Source of the DNA: Apium graveolens
Lineage: Eukaryota; Streptophyta; Magnoliopsida; Apiales; Apiaceae
DNA: 64,000 nucleotides
Direction: 5' to 3'
Assembly: GCF_009905375.1 (NCBI RefSeq)
Contig: NC_133655.1
Location: forward strand, 39,773,593-39,837,592
The position numbers and the translations under genes are program-made. Below are positions 21,801 to 31,600 of this stretch, piece by piece (position 1 is the stretch's first letter; every line of letters begins with the position of its first letter). The notes beneath the pieces are model-generated. The model saw nothing but the letters and a program-made list of their open reading frames with translations. It did not search any database and was not told where the DNA came from.

Positions 21801-24574
21801 CACTCCGGAAATTGAATCTCCTCAATGAAACCAGCCTCTAAGAGCTTTTCCACTTCCTGCTTTATAGCCTCTTGTCTTTCCGGGGCAAAATTTCTTTTCT
21901 TTTGTTTCACTGTCTTCCGGCTTGGATCCACGTTTAGCTTGTGAGTAATTAACTCCGGGTCTATGCCTGGCATATCAGCTGCTGACCATGCAAACACATC
22001 ACTATTTTCTTGCAAAAATTTCACTAACTTCCCTCTAAGGGGCTCCTCTAATGTGGCTCCAATGAAAGTCATCCTCTCAGGATTCTTGGGATCTAAAGGA
22101 ACCGAAACCAATTCTTCTGCTGGCCTTCCTCTATTCTCATCATTTTCTCGAACATCCATATCTTCAATAGGAAGAACCTGCCCCCCGACTCCATCTGCCC
22201 TCAAAGAGGCCACATAACAGCTTCTAGCCATTTTTTGATCTCCTTTCTCTTCTCCAATCCCGTTTCGGGTGGGAAACTTCATGACTGAATGGTAGGAAGA
22301 GGGGACTGCCTTGAAGGCATGTATCCCTGTTCTCCCCATGATAGCATTATAAGTTGAACTAGCCTTTACCACCACAAAATCCAGCATCTGCGTTGCTTGC
22401 CTTGGCTCCGTACCTATGGTGGTTGGCAATTTAATTATCCCTTCCACAGGACATTCTACTCCAGCAAATCCATATATCGGCATGTCGGTTGGTGTCAACT
22501 GGGAGTCGTTATACCCCATCCTTAGAAAGGTGTCGTGGAGCAAGATATCCACAGAAGCACCATTATCCACAAGGACCCTCTTAACCGGGCTATTTCCTAT
22601 TATCGGCGTTATGACCAGCGGGTCGTCATGGGGAAACTTCACACCCTCTAGGTCGGAATCATCAAAAGCCAATGTTACTTCTGTCCTGGCCCTCTTCGGG
22701 GCTTCTCCAACAATATGCATAACCTCTCTAGTATATGCCTTTCTGGAATTTTTGGATAATCCAGCAGCAGTTGGACCTCCAAAGATCGTGTTTATCACAG
22801 GCCCTCGAGGTCTCGGCCCTCCATAAATGGTGTTTATAACTGGTCCTCTAGGTTGGGGATTCCGCCCCTGATCATCTTGGTCCCTCCTACGATCTTCAAA
22901 GTTCTTCCTTCCATTACTATTTCTGTCTCCTCCATCTCCAGTATACTTGTTCAATCTTCCTTTTCGAATCAAAAACTCAATTTCATCTTTCAACTGCCTA
23001 CACTCATCGGTGTCATGGCCAACATCTTTGTGAAACCTGCAATACTTGCCCTTATCTAGCTTGGCGGGATCAGCCTTCAAGGGCTTAGGCCAGCGAATAT
23101 CTCTGTCTTTCTCAATCTCCATCAAAATCTGACTTCTGGGAGCATTCAGCTTAGCGTATTCAGTGAACTTTTGCCCAGGTCCTCCCTTCTTGGGGGTTGA
23201 ATCAGGGTTTTGTTCAGTTCTAGGATATTTATCCTTAGCGATATACTCCAAATCAGTTTTTCGTTTCTTGCCTCCAGTGGGCTCATTACTTACTACGGTC
23301 TTCCTCATACTTTCTTCAACCTTGATATACTTCCCTGCCCTCTCTTGGAGCTGCAACATGCTCTCAGGGGGTCGTTTCACCAAAGACATCTTGAAAAACT
23401 CATCCCTAGTTCCTTGTTGCAGTGCTATCATGGCTACCTTATCATCAAGGTCTGGGACTTTTAAAGCCTCCTTTGTAAAACGATTCAGGTAATCTCTTAA
23501 GGATTCCTTAGCTCCCTGCACAAGACTCATAAGAGATGCTGAACTTTTCTCATGGACTCTTCCACTGATGAATTGCTTAATAAAAGCCTGACTTAATTCT
23601 CTGAATGATCCAATAGAGTTTGGGGGTAGGCGACTGTACCATCTTTGAGCCATACCCGACAGGGTTTGAGGAAAGGCCCGACATTTTATAGCATCGTTCA
23701 CGGGTTGCAGCAGCAGTGCATTAGAGAATGTTCTAACATGATTAGCGGGGTCTCCCGTGCCATCATAGGCTTTGATAGTGGGCATCTTGAATTTCCTTGA
23801 GATATGGGCATTCATTATCTCTTCTGTGAAGGGTGGAGTTGGATCATCAGGATCTCCAAGGGGAAGGAGATTGCTTGGATCAGTTCTTGGGACAACAGCC
23901 CTTCTTCTTGCCGGACCATCCAGGTCTATGATAGGAGGAGGATTTCTCCCCCTAGGAGGTATGTGGGGTCTGGTGGCTTGGTGAGCCTCCAAATCACGCC
24001 TCAGCCTTTGGATTTCAGCCTCATGAGCCCTGATCTTTTCCTGCACTTCTTGGGGATTCGCCCCTGGGGTGCTTTGGGGGCGTTGTCTTCCATCGGCCAT
24101 TGGCTCTTTTCCAGGACGCCTCCTTCTCGGGGCCACTTCATCATCCGAAGATTCGGAGTCTCTTTCAGTGTATGGACCAGAAAATTCCCGATCCTCAGGG
24201 ATAGGATCCAAACCTCGTATATAGGGGGGCGACCGCCCTCGTGCTTCGCTTCGCCCGGCATATCCGCTTCCTCCAACCTCAGGGTGAAGGGGCATCCCAT
24301 AAGGGGGGTTAGTAGTAACAATAGTTGAATATTCATACCCGACGGGTCGAGAATTTACAGGTATATGTATTTGTTGAACTTGAGGATTCGTACCTTGAAT
24401 AGTCGGGGGAGTTGTCCCTTGTGGCTGAGGATGAGTTGCCCCTGTCTGGGCTTCCCCCTGAGTAGATGCATAAGTTGAATGGGGAGGAACCTCCACGGTT
24501 GATGAAATCACCTGGGTTGTCCCTGATGGTGTTCCCTCCTCCAGAGTGCTGGTTGTTCTCCGTGTTCTCGCCAT
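18869..24574 (-). CDS. Tat-E gag-pol polyprotein, intact, 1,901 residues
   Basis: One uninterrupted frame. I start it at the ATG at 24574 (MARTRR...), 36 nt inside the LTR boundary and after the primer site; the frame also stays open upstream into the LTR. Order by approximate residue: proline-rich N terminus; gag core 285-460 (AYDGTGDPANH, RWYSRLPP); a C..H..H..C knuckle 511-527 (CRFHKDVGHDTDEC); protease near 669 (VLVDNGAS, with DNG where DSG is common); reverse transcriptase 900-1060, with YVDD at 1041; RNase H to about 1270; a second, archaeal-type RNase H 1330-1470 (YFDGASKTNSSGAG, NNEAEYEAL, ADALSKF); integrase 1556-1800 with HHCC zinc finger (CDRCQKH) and DDE core (MDILGPF, TDNGTQF); C-terminal tail (APNWEGPYRV). 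All catalytic blocks look whole. Dual RNase H places it in the Tat lineage. It makes the particle, copies RNA to DNA and integrates it. Confidence 0.95.
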   Translation of the reverse strand: MARTRRTTSTLEEGTPSGTTQVISSTVEVPPHSTYASTQGEAQTGATHPQPQGTTPPTIQGTNPQVQQIHIPVNSRPVGYEYSTIVTTNPPYGMPLHPEVGGSGYAGRSEARGRSPPYIRGLDPIPEDREFSGPYTERDSESSDDEVAPRRRRPGKEPMADGRQRPQSTPGANPQEVQEKIRAHEAEIQRLRRDLEAHQATRPHIPPRGRNPPPIIDLDGPARRRAVVPRTDPSNLLPLGDPDDPTPPFTEEIMNAHISRKFKMPTIKAYDGTGDPANHVRTFSNALLLQPVNDAIKCRAFPQTLSGMAQRWYSRLPPNSIGSFRELSQAFIKQFISGRVHEKSSASLMSLVQGAKESLRDYLNRFTKEALKVPDLDDKVAMIALQQGTRDEFFKMSLVKRPPESMLQLQERAGKYIKVEESMRKTVVSNEPTGGKKRKTDLEYIAKDKYPRTEQNPDSTPKKGGPGQKFTEYAKLNAPRSQILMEIEKDRDIRWPKPLKADPAKLDKGKYCRFHKDVGHDTDECRQLKDEIEFLIRKGRLNKYTGDGGDRNSNGRKNFEDRRRDQDDQGRNPQPRGPVINTIYGGPRPRGPVINTIFGGPTAAGLSKNSRKAYTREVMHIVGEAPKRARTEVTLAFDDSDLEGVKFPHDDPLVITPIIGNSPVKRVLVDNGASVDILLHDTFLRMGYNDSQLTPTDMPIYGFAGVECPVEGIIKLPTTIGTEPRQATQMLDFVVVKASSTYNAIMGRTGIHAFKAVPSSYHSVMKFPTRNGIGEEKGDQKMARSCYVASLRADGVGGQVLPIEDMDVRENDENRGRPAEELVSVPLDPKNPERMTFIGATLEEPLRGKLVKFLQENSDVFAWSAADMPGIDPELITHKLNVDPSRKTVKQKKRNFAPERQEAIKQEVEKLLEAGFIEEIQFPEWLANPVMVKKANGKWRMCIDFTDLNDACPKDCFPLPRIDTLIDATAGHEMLSFMDGFSGYNQIKMHKDDIPKVSFITDFGVYCYLVMAFGLKNAGATYQRLVNRIFKDLIGKTMEVYVDDMLVKSLVKTDHIAHLREAFEVLRYHKMMLNPTKCAFGVGSGKFLGLMVSKRGIEANPDKIKAILDMEPPKTVKDVQKLTGRVAALGRFISKSGDKCLSFFKSLKNIKDFVWNEENQKAFEELKKYMGQAPLLAKPVLNEVLFLYLAVSESALSAVLVKEELKVQKPVYYVSKILHGAELNYSAIEKFALALVMASRKLRPYFQAHQIEVLTNQPLRNIIHSPKASGRLIKWAIELGEFDLKYKPRTAIKAQALADFLVECTIPNQEVGGQEDTIPQDKGVDNGDKEKEYWVLYFDGASKTNSSGAGLVLQSPDGFLIEYAMKLDFPTTNNEAEYEALIAGLGLAGTLRVKNLKVRGDSKLIISQVKGEFEARDDTMAKYVRLVRAVMTQFNECHVEHIPREENAKADALSKFASSEIEESSGSVYFRVLKTRSIDVKLVAPVGLGTSWIDPIKAHIQTGWLPSDAIEARKLTVRALRYSLIDGILYKRSFVVPYLRCLRPDEARLALEEVHEGICGQHLGGRALAHKITRLGFYWPEMMADAKEYVKKCDRCQKHAPVVRQPPEMLTSINSPIPFAMWGMDILGPFPMATAQRKFLIVAIDYFTKWIEAKPLAKITTKQVAQFLWENIMCRYGIPRILVTDNGTQFNNEEFKKYCEENKIELRFTSVAHPQANGQAEVANRIILDGLKKRIEKSRNNWVDEILPILWAYRTTCRVTTGATPFMLAYGAEAVVPVEISHSSPRIQTFNAVENEEGQRLALDLIDEVRDEAHAKIVEYQKKASFYYNLRVKERFFKQGDLVLRKIEASGVGQKGKLAPNWEGPYRVKSVQGRGTYKLETMEGFEVPRTWHAQNLKVYYV

Positions 24575-24592
24575 GGTTGTTGTTCCGTTTTT

Positions 24593-24608
24593 CCCACAGA
24601 CGGCGCCA
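24593..24608 (-). other. Primer-binding site of Tat-E
   Basis: On the minus strand TGGCGCCGTCTGTGGG begins two bases inside the LTR end at 24611. The TGGCGCC start is the reverse complement of a tRNA 3' end GGCGCCA and is the form usual in Tat-lineage elements. Confidence 0.9.
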
Positions 24609-24610
24609 AA

Positions 24611-25179
24611 TGTTATGGATAAAAAACCAAGGTTATTACTTGTTGTATTTAATACTAAGATTCGGGAGCTCAAGGCCTTTAATGGCTGCTCTCGTGTTTC
24701 GTGACTCAATCTGCCTTTACGAGATGCCTACGTATCTCTGTGAATTAGAGAATCAAGCCAAAAAACGTAGTTCTGATTTGTGGGGTGAGACCCCTTATAT
24801 AGATGTTGGTGGTCCTTGAATTGGACTTGGTATAGGAGACTTGGTGGGCAAGTCTCATAATTAGAATGGACTTTGGAGTCCTAGATAGTAGGAAACTGAT
24901 TCCTTATCCTTTTAGGTCCCCTTGAGGCTTATCTATAAGGATTTATATCCTTATCAGGACTCTTCTCAACAGCTGATTTTTCCCTTATTAATTAATTACG
25001 AAATTAATTAATAATCAGGGCTTTTGGGCCATTTTTATTCGACCAGACCTGATCTGGTCCATCAGGCTTAACCTTTCTGGTCTGAGTATCATATATCTTT
25101 TTATTGGGCCTGGCAGCCCACAGTTTGTACAATTAATGCAGTATTTAATTATACAAACATAATTTATTTATCCCTATCA
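24611..25179 (-). repeat. Tat-E 5' LTR (569 bp)
   Basis: Same sequence as 14368-14936 with a single mismatch. On the minus strand, TATATAAGG (24801-24793) is the likely TATA box, which places the RNA start near 24765 and leaves roughly 150 nt of R plus U5 before the primer site. The right flank CCGAG (25180-25184) is the second TSD copy. Confidence 0.95.
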
Positions 25180-28100
25180 CCGAGGTATTGGCATTACCTC
25201 CACCACCTACAACAACTCCGCAAGCAACAGCAAGGACAATCGATTTGAAAATGAAGGACGCTGTTCAGAACTCTGAGGTGATAGCAGGTACACTTTTACT
25301 AAATAATGTCAAAGCTAAAGTATTGATTGATTCAGGAGCAATGAGATCTTTCATATCAGAAACTTTTGTTGATAAACTTCAATGTGATAAAATGATTATG
25401 AGCGAGGTAGTAAATGTGGTAATTGCGAACCAAGAGAAGATTCGTGTGAATCAATTCTGTCCGAAGTGTGAGATTGATATTTCGGGGCATAAGTTTTCAA
25501 CCGACTTGGTACTCTTCAAGTTGGGAGAGTTCGATATAATTTTAGGTATGGATTGGTTAGGGAAGAATAACGCCTAGATTAATTGTAAGACCAAGAAAGT
25601 GTATTTAAAGATGAAGAGTGGAGAGAAGGTAGTATTTAAGGGACAGAGGCAAGAGCAACTGTTTCTTACAATCGTTCAGGCTAAGAAGCTACTTAGAAAA
25701 GGTTGTGAGTCATTCCTAGCTTATATAGTGGATTCAGAAAAGGGCAACCCCAGCATAGAAGATATCCCCGTAGTTAACGAGTTCCCAGATATGTTTCCAG
25801 ATGAACTACCGGGCTTACCACCAGATCGACAAATCGAGTTCGAGATCAACCTTGCTCCGGGCACAGAACCAGTTTCAAAGGCCCCATATAGGATTGCACC
25901 AGCAGAAATGAAAGAGTTGGCGAGCCAGCTACAAGAATTGTTGGACAAAGGAGTGATACGACGAAGTACGTCACCATGGGGATCACCTGTTCTATTTGTA
26001 AAGAAGAAAGATGGAAGTATGCGCCTATGTATAGATTATCGGGAGTTGAATAAGGTGACAATTAAGAACCGCTACCCGCTACCAAGAATAGATGACCTAT
26101 TTGACCAGCTGAAAGGAGCAAAGTGCTTTTCAAAGATTGACTTGAGATCAGGATACCATCAATTAAAGATCAAGGAAGAAGATATTCCCAAGACAGCATT
26201 CAGGACCAGAGACGGACATTATGAATTCTTAGTAATGCCTTTTGGATTGACTAATGCCCCGGCCGCATTTATGGATCTGATGAATCGGGTATTTAAAAAG
26301 TATTTGGACAAGTTCGTAGTGGTATTCATTGATGATATCCTTATTTATTCAAAGTCGGAAGAAGAACATAAGTAACATCTATGGATAGCGTTGGAGATAC
26401 TTCGGCAAGAGAAGTTGTATGCCAAGTTTTCCAAATGTGAGTTTTGGTTAAAGGAAGTTCAATTTTTGGGACATGTCATTGGAGATGAAGGAGTTAAATT
26501 AGATCCGGAAAAGATTGAGGCGATTATGAGTTGGGAGAGGCCAAAGACACCTACGGAAGTGCGAAGTTTTCTAGGATTGGCAGGGTATTATAAAAGGTTT
26601 GTCAAGGATTTTTCGAAAATCGCCACGCCATTGACTAAGTTAACCATGAAGAATCAGAAGTTCGAATGGAGTGCAGAATGTGAGGATAGCTTTCAAGAGT
26701 TGAAACAGAGATTGGTAACAGCTCTGGTGTTAGTACTACAAGATGACCAAGAAAACTTTGTGATTTTCAGCGACGCTTCACATAAAGGATTGGGCTGTGT
26801 GCTAATGCAACACAATAAGGTGATCGCGTATGCGTCTTGACAGTTAAAACTGCATGAATTAAAGTACCCGACGCATGATTTGGAACTAGCCGCCATAGTG
26901 TTCGCACATAAGATTTGGAGACATTACCTCTACGGGGAAAAGTGTGAAATCTATATGGATCACAAGAGTTTAAAGTACATTTTCACTCAGAAGGAGATCA
27001 ATATGAGGCAAATGAGATGGTTGGAATTGATCAAGGACTACGATTGTTAGATAAATTATCATCCTGGAAAGGCGAATGTTGTAGCCGATGCTTTAAGTAG
27101 GAAGGAGAGGTTGAATATGATGGCAACACCAAAGGAACTGTCTGAAGAGATTAAGAAATTTGAATTAGAACTTTGTGATTGTGGAATAGTTGTAGAAGTT
27201 TGTCGTGCAATGACTTTTCAGCCAACACTAGTGGAAAGGATAAGGAAATGTCAGGAAGAAGTAATGAAGAAAGAAAAGAATCAGCTAACTGGAGAAGAGA
27301 TTGGCACTCAAAGGGATGTGCAAGGTATACTAAGGTTTTCCTCAAGAATTTGGATTCCTCATGTACCTGAATTGAAGAATGAGATCCTACAAGAAGCCCA
27401 CAATTCAAGATTTTCAATCCCCCCGGGGAGCACAAAGATGTATCAGGACTTAAAGCAGAACTTTTGCTGGCCAAATATGAAGCGAGACGTGGCAGAATGG
27501 GTTGCAAAGTGTTATACTTGTCAGAAAGTGAAGGAAGAATATCAACGACCAAGCGGATTAATTCAGCCCCTAAAGATTCCAGAATGGAAATGGGAAAATA
27601 TTACTATGGACTTTATAGTGGGACTACCGCGAACGAAATCCAGACATGACGCTATATGGGTTATAGTTGATCGCCTTACGAAGTCGGCGCATTTCCTTCC
27701 AATTAATGAGAAGTCGTCATTGGACAAATTGGTTCATCTGTATGTGCGTGAAATCGTACTAAGGCATGGAGTACCCGTACCGATAGTTTCAGACAGAGAT
27801 CCCCGATTTAACTCGAGATTCTGGAAGCAATTTCAAGAAAGTCTTGGCACGAAGTTGAACATGAGTACGACGTACCACCCGCAGACTGATGGTCACAGCG
27901 AAAGGATAGTTCAAACAATCGAAGACATGTTATGCAGTTGTGCAATCAATTTTGCAGGAAGTTAGGACGACCCATTGCCATTGATAGAATTCTCTTACAA
28001 CAACTATCACTCCAGTATTGGCATGCCACCATACGAAGCTTTTTACGGACGAAAATGTAGATCACCGACAAGTTGGGATGAAGTAGAAGAAGGAAAGATT

Positions 28101-28643
28101 CTAGGCTCAGAATTAGTACAACAGTTGCATGAGACAGTCAAGTTAATTCAGAAAAGGTTGCTTGCTGCTCAAGATAGACAGAGGAAGTATGTGGATCCAG
28201 CGCGTAAGGATGTTCGATTCCAAGTAGGCGAAGCCGTTTTGTTGAAGGTGTCACCAAGAAAAGGGTTGTCTAGATTTGGCAAGAAAGGGAAGTTAGCACC
28301 TAGATATACAGGTCCTTTTGAAATTTTGAGTCAAGTGGGGAAGGTAGCCTACGAGTTAGCCTTACCACCTCAGTATCAACATGTGCACAATGTGTTCCAT
28401 GTGTCATTGCTTAAGAAGTACAATCCTGACGCCAGCCATGTGATAGAATATGAACCTGTAAAAATTCAGGCAGACTTGTCATTTGTGGAGCAACCTGTCA
28501 AATTACTCGATTGGCAAGTAAAGAGTCTTAGGAATGAGTCGGTAAAGTTAGTGAAATTACTTTGGAGGAACCCCAAGGTCGAAGATTCAACTTGGGAGTT
28601 AGAGTCTGATATGCGTTCCCGGTATCCTTATCTGTTCTCTTAG
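25180..28643 (+). pseudogene. Tekay-D pol (protease to chromodomain) with five in-frame stops
   Basis: One frame runs from the Tat-E insertion to the natural stop at 28641, with stops at 25575, 26373, 26838, 27048 and 27963 and no frameshift. Readable in order: protease with VLIDSGAMRSF (usual DSGATRSF), reverse transcriptase with [23 protein letters not shown] and [10 protein letters not shown], RNase H with [12 protein letters not shown], integrase with the CYTCQKVK zinc finger and the MDFIVGLP / SDRDPRF core, then a chromodomain-like tail (PVKLLDWQ..., [16 protein letters not shown]). Comparison with Tekay-F and -G suggests the stops replaced Gln (CAG), Gln (CAA), Arg (CGA), Ser (TCG) and Trp (TGG). 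Four of the five fit C-to-T or G-to-A changes. It is not translatable as a whole. Confidence 0.9.
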
Positions 28644-28664
28644 ATTCTGGGGACATAATCCCTT

Positions 28665-28677
28665 AAGGGGGAGAGGA
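28665..28677 (+). other. Polypurine tract of Tekay-D
   Basis: AAGGGGGAGAGGA directly precedes TGTTACGACC at 28678, 21 bp after the pol stop codon. Confidence 0.9.
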
Positions 28678-31600
28678 TGTTACGACCAGCATTTTGTGTA
28701 ATATTAATTTTATAGTTGGTATAATATTAGAGCCGAATGTAGATATACTTAATGGTTGTACGTTGTGTAAATGAAAATTTCTGCATTTTAAATTTGCTCT
28801 ATGTAGTATATGATTTTTCAAAGCAAAAGTTTATTTATTTCCTTTATTTTTGATTTATAAGGAATATTCTAAACCTTGGAGAAATTTTCTTTTATAAGTT
28901 ATTTTGTTCATAAATTTCAAAAGTGATTTTATAAAAAATTTTAAGAATTCAAGTTATTTTATGGTAAAATTTTTATAATTTTTGAACTTGTATTTTATTT
29001 TATAAAAATAAATCTTTACAAATTTTATTTGTTATAATTAGCAAATTACATGGAAGCCCTTGCATGCAAACCACTCTTCTATTCTCTTCAAGGACAAAAA
29101 AGACATTTCCAAACCCACTAACTCATAATTTATTAGCCAAATTACCTCCTTGACCTTGCATGCAAAATAGCCTAACTCTAGCTAGAGGGTTACTCTTGTC
29201 ATTTCCCAAACCCACTCACATTATAGTCAAATCAAAGACATAAAAACAAATCAAAGAGTGATCACCACTCCACTTTCACCCCACCACTTCACTCTCCGCT
29301 TCTCCTCATCCCTCCCTCTTGGCCATTCCAAAACTGAGGCCCCCATTCCCTTCTTTTCTTCATTTCTTCACTCAAACAATCATCCTATAATAAAGTAATC
29401 TTACTCCCTACATGTTGTTCTTGTATATCTCAAGAGTTTAGAGTAGAAAACTTATGTGTTGACCTTGCATGGTGGTGTTTTTGTTAAAATCAAAGTGAAT
29501 ATCCTTGATTCTTGTGAATTCAAGGCTTTCACCATGAGTTATGGTATCATAGGGTTGAGAATGGCTAGACATGAGTGTATTACACTTATGAAAATGTTGT
29601 TTTCACCCTAATCCATTCGGCCATGACTTGATAGGAGCCGAATGGATGGTGTTTTGGTTGTCTTGTTTCATTTTGTGTGTTTTTGTGATAATAACATGAA
29701 AATCTTAGTGAAATCTTGGTAAAAACCTTTGAATGGTAGGTGGTCATTTAGATATAATTCATGATAGGCTTACATGTTGAATTATAATGAAAATTTATTC
29801 GGAAATCATGTTGTTTTGGTTTGTATGACTCGAAGTCATGCATGCATGTAGATCACTCTTGAATTTTTGGAAGTTCTTGATCATTCGGATTGATATTTTG
29901 TTAGTAAACCTTAATTTTAGTTAAGTTAAGATATTAATTAAGAATTGTGCTCCTTAATATGTGATGTTATCTCGTTTATACTTATCAAGAAGGTTAAAGT
30001 TGTTATCCTTGAAAACTTGATAACTTGTAATTTGTGTAATGTGATTACTTTTGTTTTGCTATGTTGCACCTTAGGTAAGGATGATATCCACTAAGCCTAT
30101 TTTGAGTGTAAGTGAGTTAGTTCAGTAGATCACCTTAGTTAAGTTTTGGTTTGGGTACTTTGGTTGTTGGTGGATGGGTTGTTAAGTGAGAACCTTGGAG
30201 AAAGGAGAGTATTAGTTTCTGTAGAAAATCAGTTTGGTACCCTGAGGTTTAGAGTGAGTTTTGACCATGTCATTGTTGTGCACTTTGAGGCCCAAACCAC
30301 CAGAAGCTAGCACTAGAAGTATATGATAGGTTTTAGGTGTTTTTTGGAGGTTTGTAAGTCGTTTGGTTAGGTGCACGAGTGAAATCACAAAATCTGTCCA
30401 GCAGGGGACAGTTTTGTTGCAACATGGAAATAGGAAGTTTTGACCATGTCATGGGTAGGCCCTCATTAGGCCCTGTTGAGCCTTAGTTAGAGGGAGTGTC
30501 AGAAGATTTTTTCCAGCCATAGTTCATAGGATTTGAGTTAGAACCATGTGTCACAAGTTAGTTCAATTCAGGGCGTTTTCTGCCCAGAAAAATTGGGGAA
30601 CCATGGACTTTAAGCTTAGGCCCAAGGAGGCCCAAGCTAGGCTCTTGAGCCACATCGAGTTTGGGAGATGCCGTATGGTCAGAAGAGTCTAGTGTAGAAG
30701 TTTTGGAGGTAAACTTATAGTTTAAGAGTGTCTAATGCACTCAAGAAACCATAGATGCATTCTAAAATTTTCCTTAGTGATCACTTTCACTTATCACATA
30801 GTTTTAGAGCACTTATGAGTGAGAACTAGGTTGACCACTATGGTTGCAAGATAGTATAAATCCAGTAGAGTAAAAGGCCCAAGTGAGGGTCAATAGGTTT
30901 TGGATAGTTTAGTAAAGGCACATCCAGTTAAGAGGCCAAAATTTGGAGACTTTATCTAGTTTAGCGATCAAGTGACTTAGTTGGGGATCGAGATCATCCA
31001 AGCCTAGTGTTGCATTATGCTGTGTGTGATATTATATGATATTAAAATATGATATGTGAGTATATGTGGTTATGTGTACTATTGTATTTATAAGGTGATT
31101 AGAAATTGCGTGCATATAGTCCTAAGTGCCATTTGTGTTTAATTTCGGGTTGTAAATGGGTTGAGTTGGTGAGAATATATTGTAATGAGGTTATTATTAT
31201 TTATGTAGGATCTCGAGACCAGGGTAAACTTGGCATAAAGGTCGAGTAAAGCTTCCAGTTGCTCCTACCTGCCAGACCAGTCCAGCCTTTCTCAAGGCAA
31301 GTGATTCAACCTGTTTTTCGTTTACACTGCAAATATGTGATAATTAGATCATATATTGATGCGAGTATCCTGAGTTATCTTGATATACTTGAACCAAGCG
31401 ATTCTTAAATCTATCTTTATATTATATAGAAATGCCATGAACCCTCAAGTACATATTGCAAGTAGATCAAAAGTCGTATCACGCTAGTATATCAAAGTAA
31501 TTGGAATGCCATGATAAAATAAAGATTTGATATAATACTTGATTGATCCTCTTGATTAACATGCTATTGATTCCTAAAATATTGAAATCTCACCCTGATG

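Larger units (their letters stand above)
14368..25179 (-). mobile_element. Tat-E: intact Tat-lineage Ty3/gypsy element, 10.8 kb, minus strand
   Basis: It has two 569-bp LTRs (14368-14936 and 24611-25179) differing at one base (T at the GGGTCTGG site near 14867, C at the GGGCCTGG site near 25110). It has a perfect TSD CCGAG, a primer site at 24593-24608, a polypurine tract at 14937-14953, an uninterrupted gag-pol (24574 to 18869) and a spliced gene on the opposite strand (16591-18533). The second RNase H domain and the antisense ORF in the 3' region are marks of the Tat lineage (Retand/RIRE2/Grande type). It is the youngest and most complete element in the window and may be autonomous. Confidence 0.95.

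Noticed and set aside
19408..24328. Many plus-strand and other-frame ORFs opposite the Tat-E gag-pol
   Set aside because: Shadows of the long minus-strand frame; none has a domain.
24535..24574. Gag of Tat-E begins MARTRRTT, also similar to the first residues of H3
   Set aside because: Only the first few residues agree (MART, then RRT) and there is no ARKS/ARKT part. I have only one copy to compare, so I regard it as chance.
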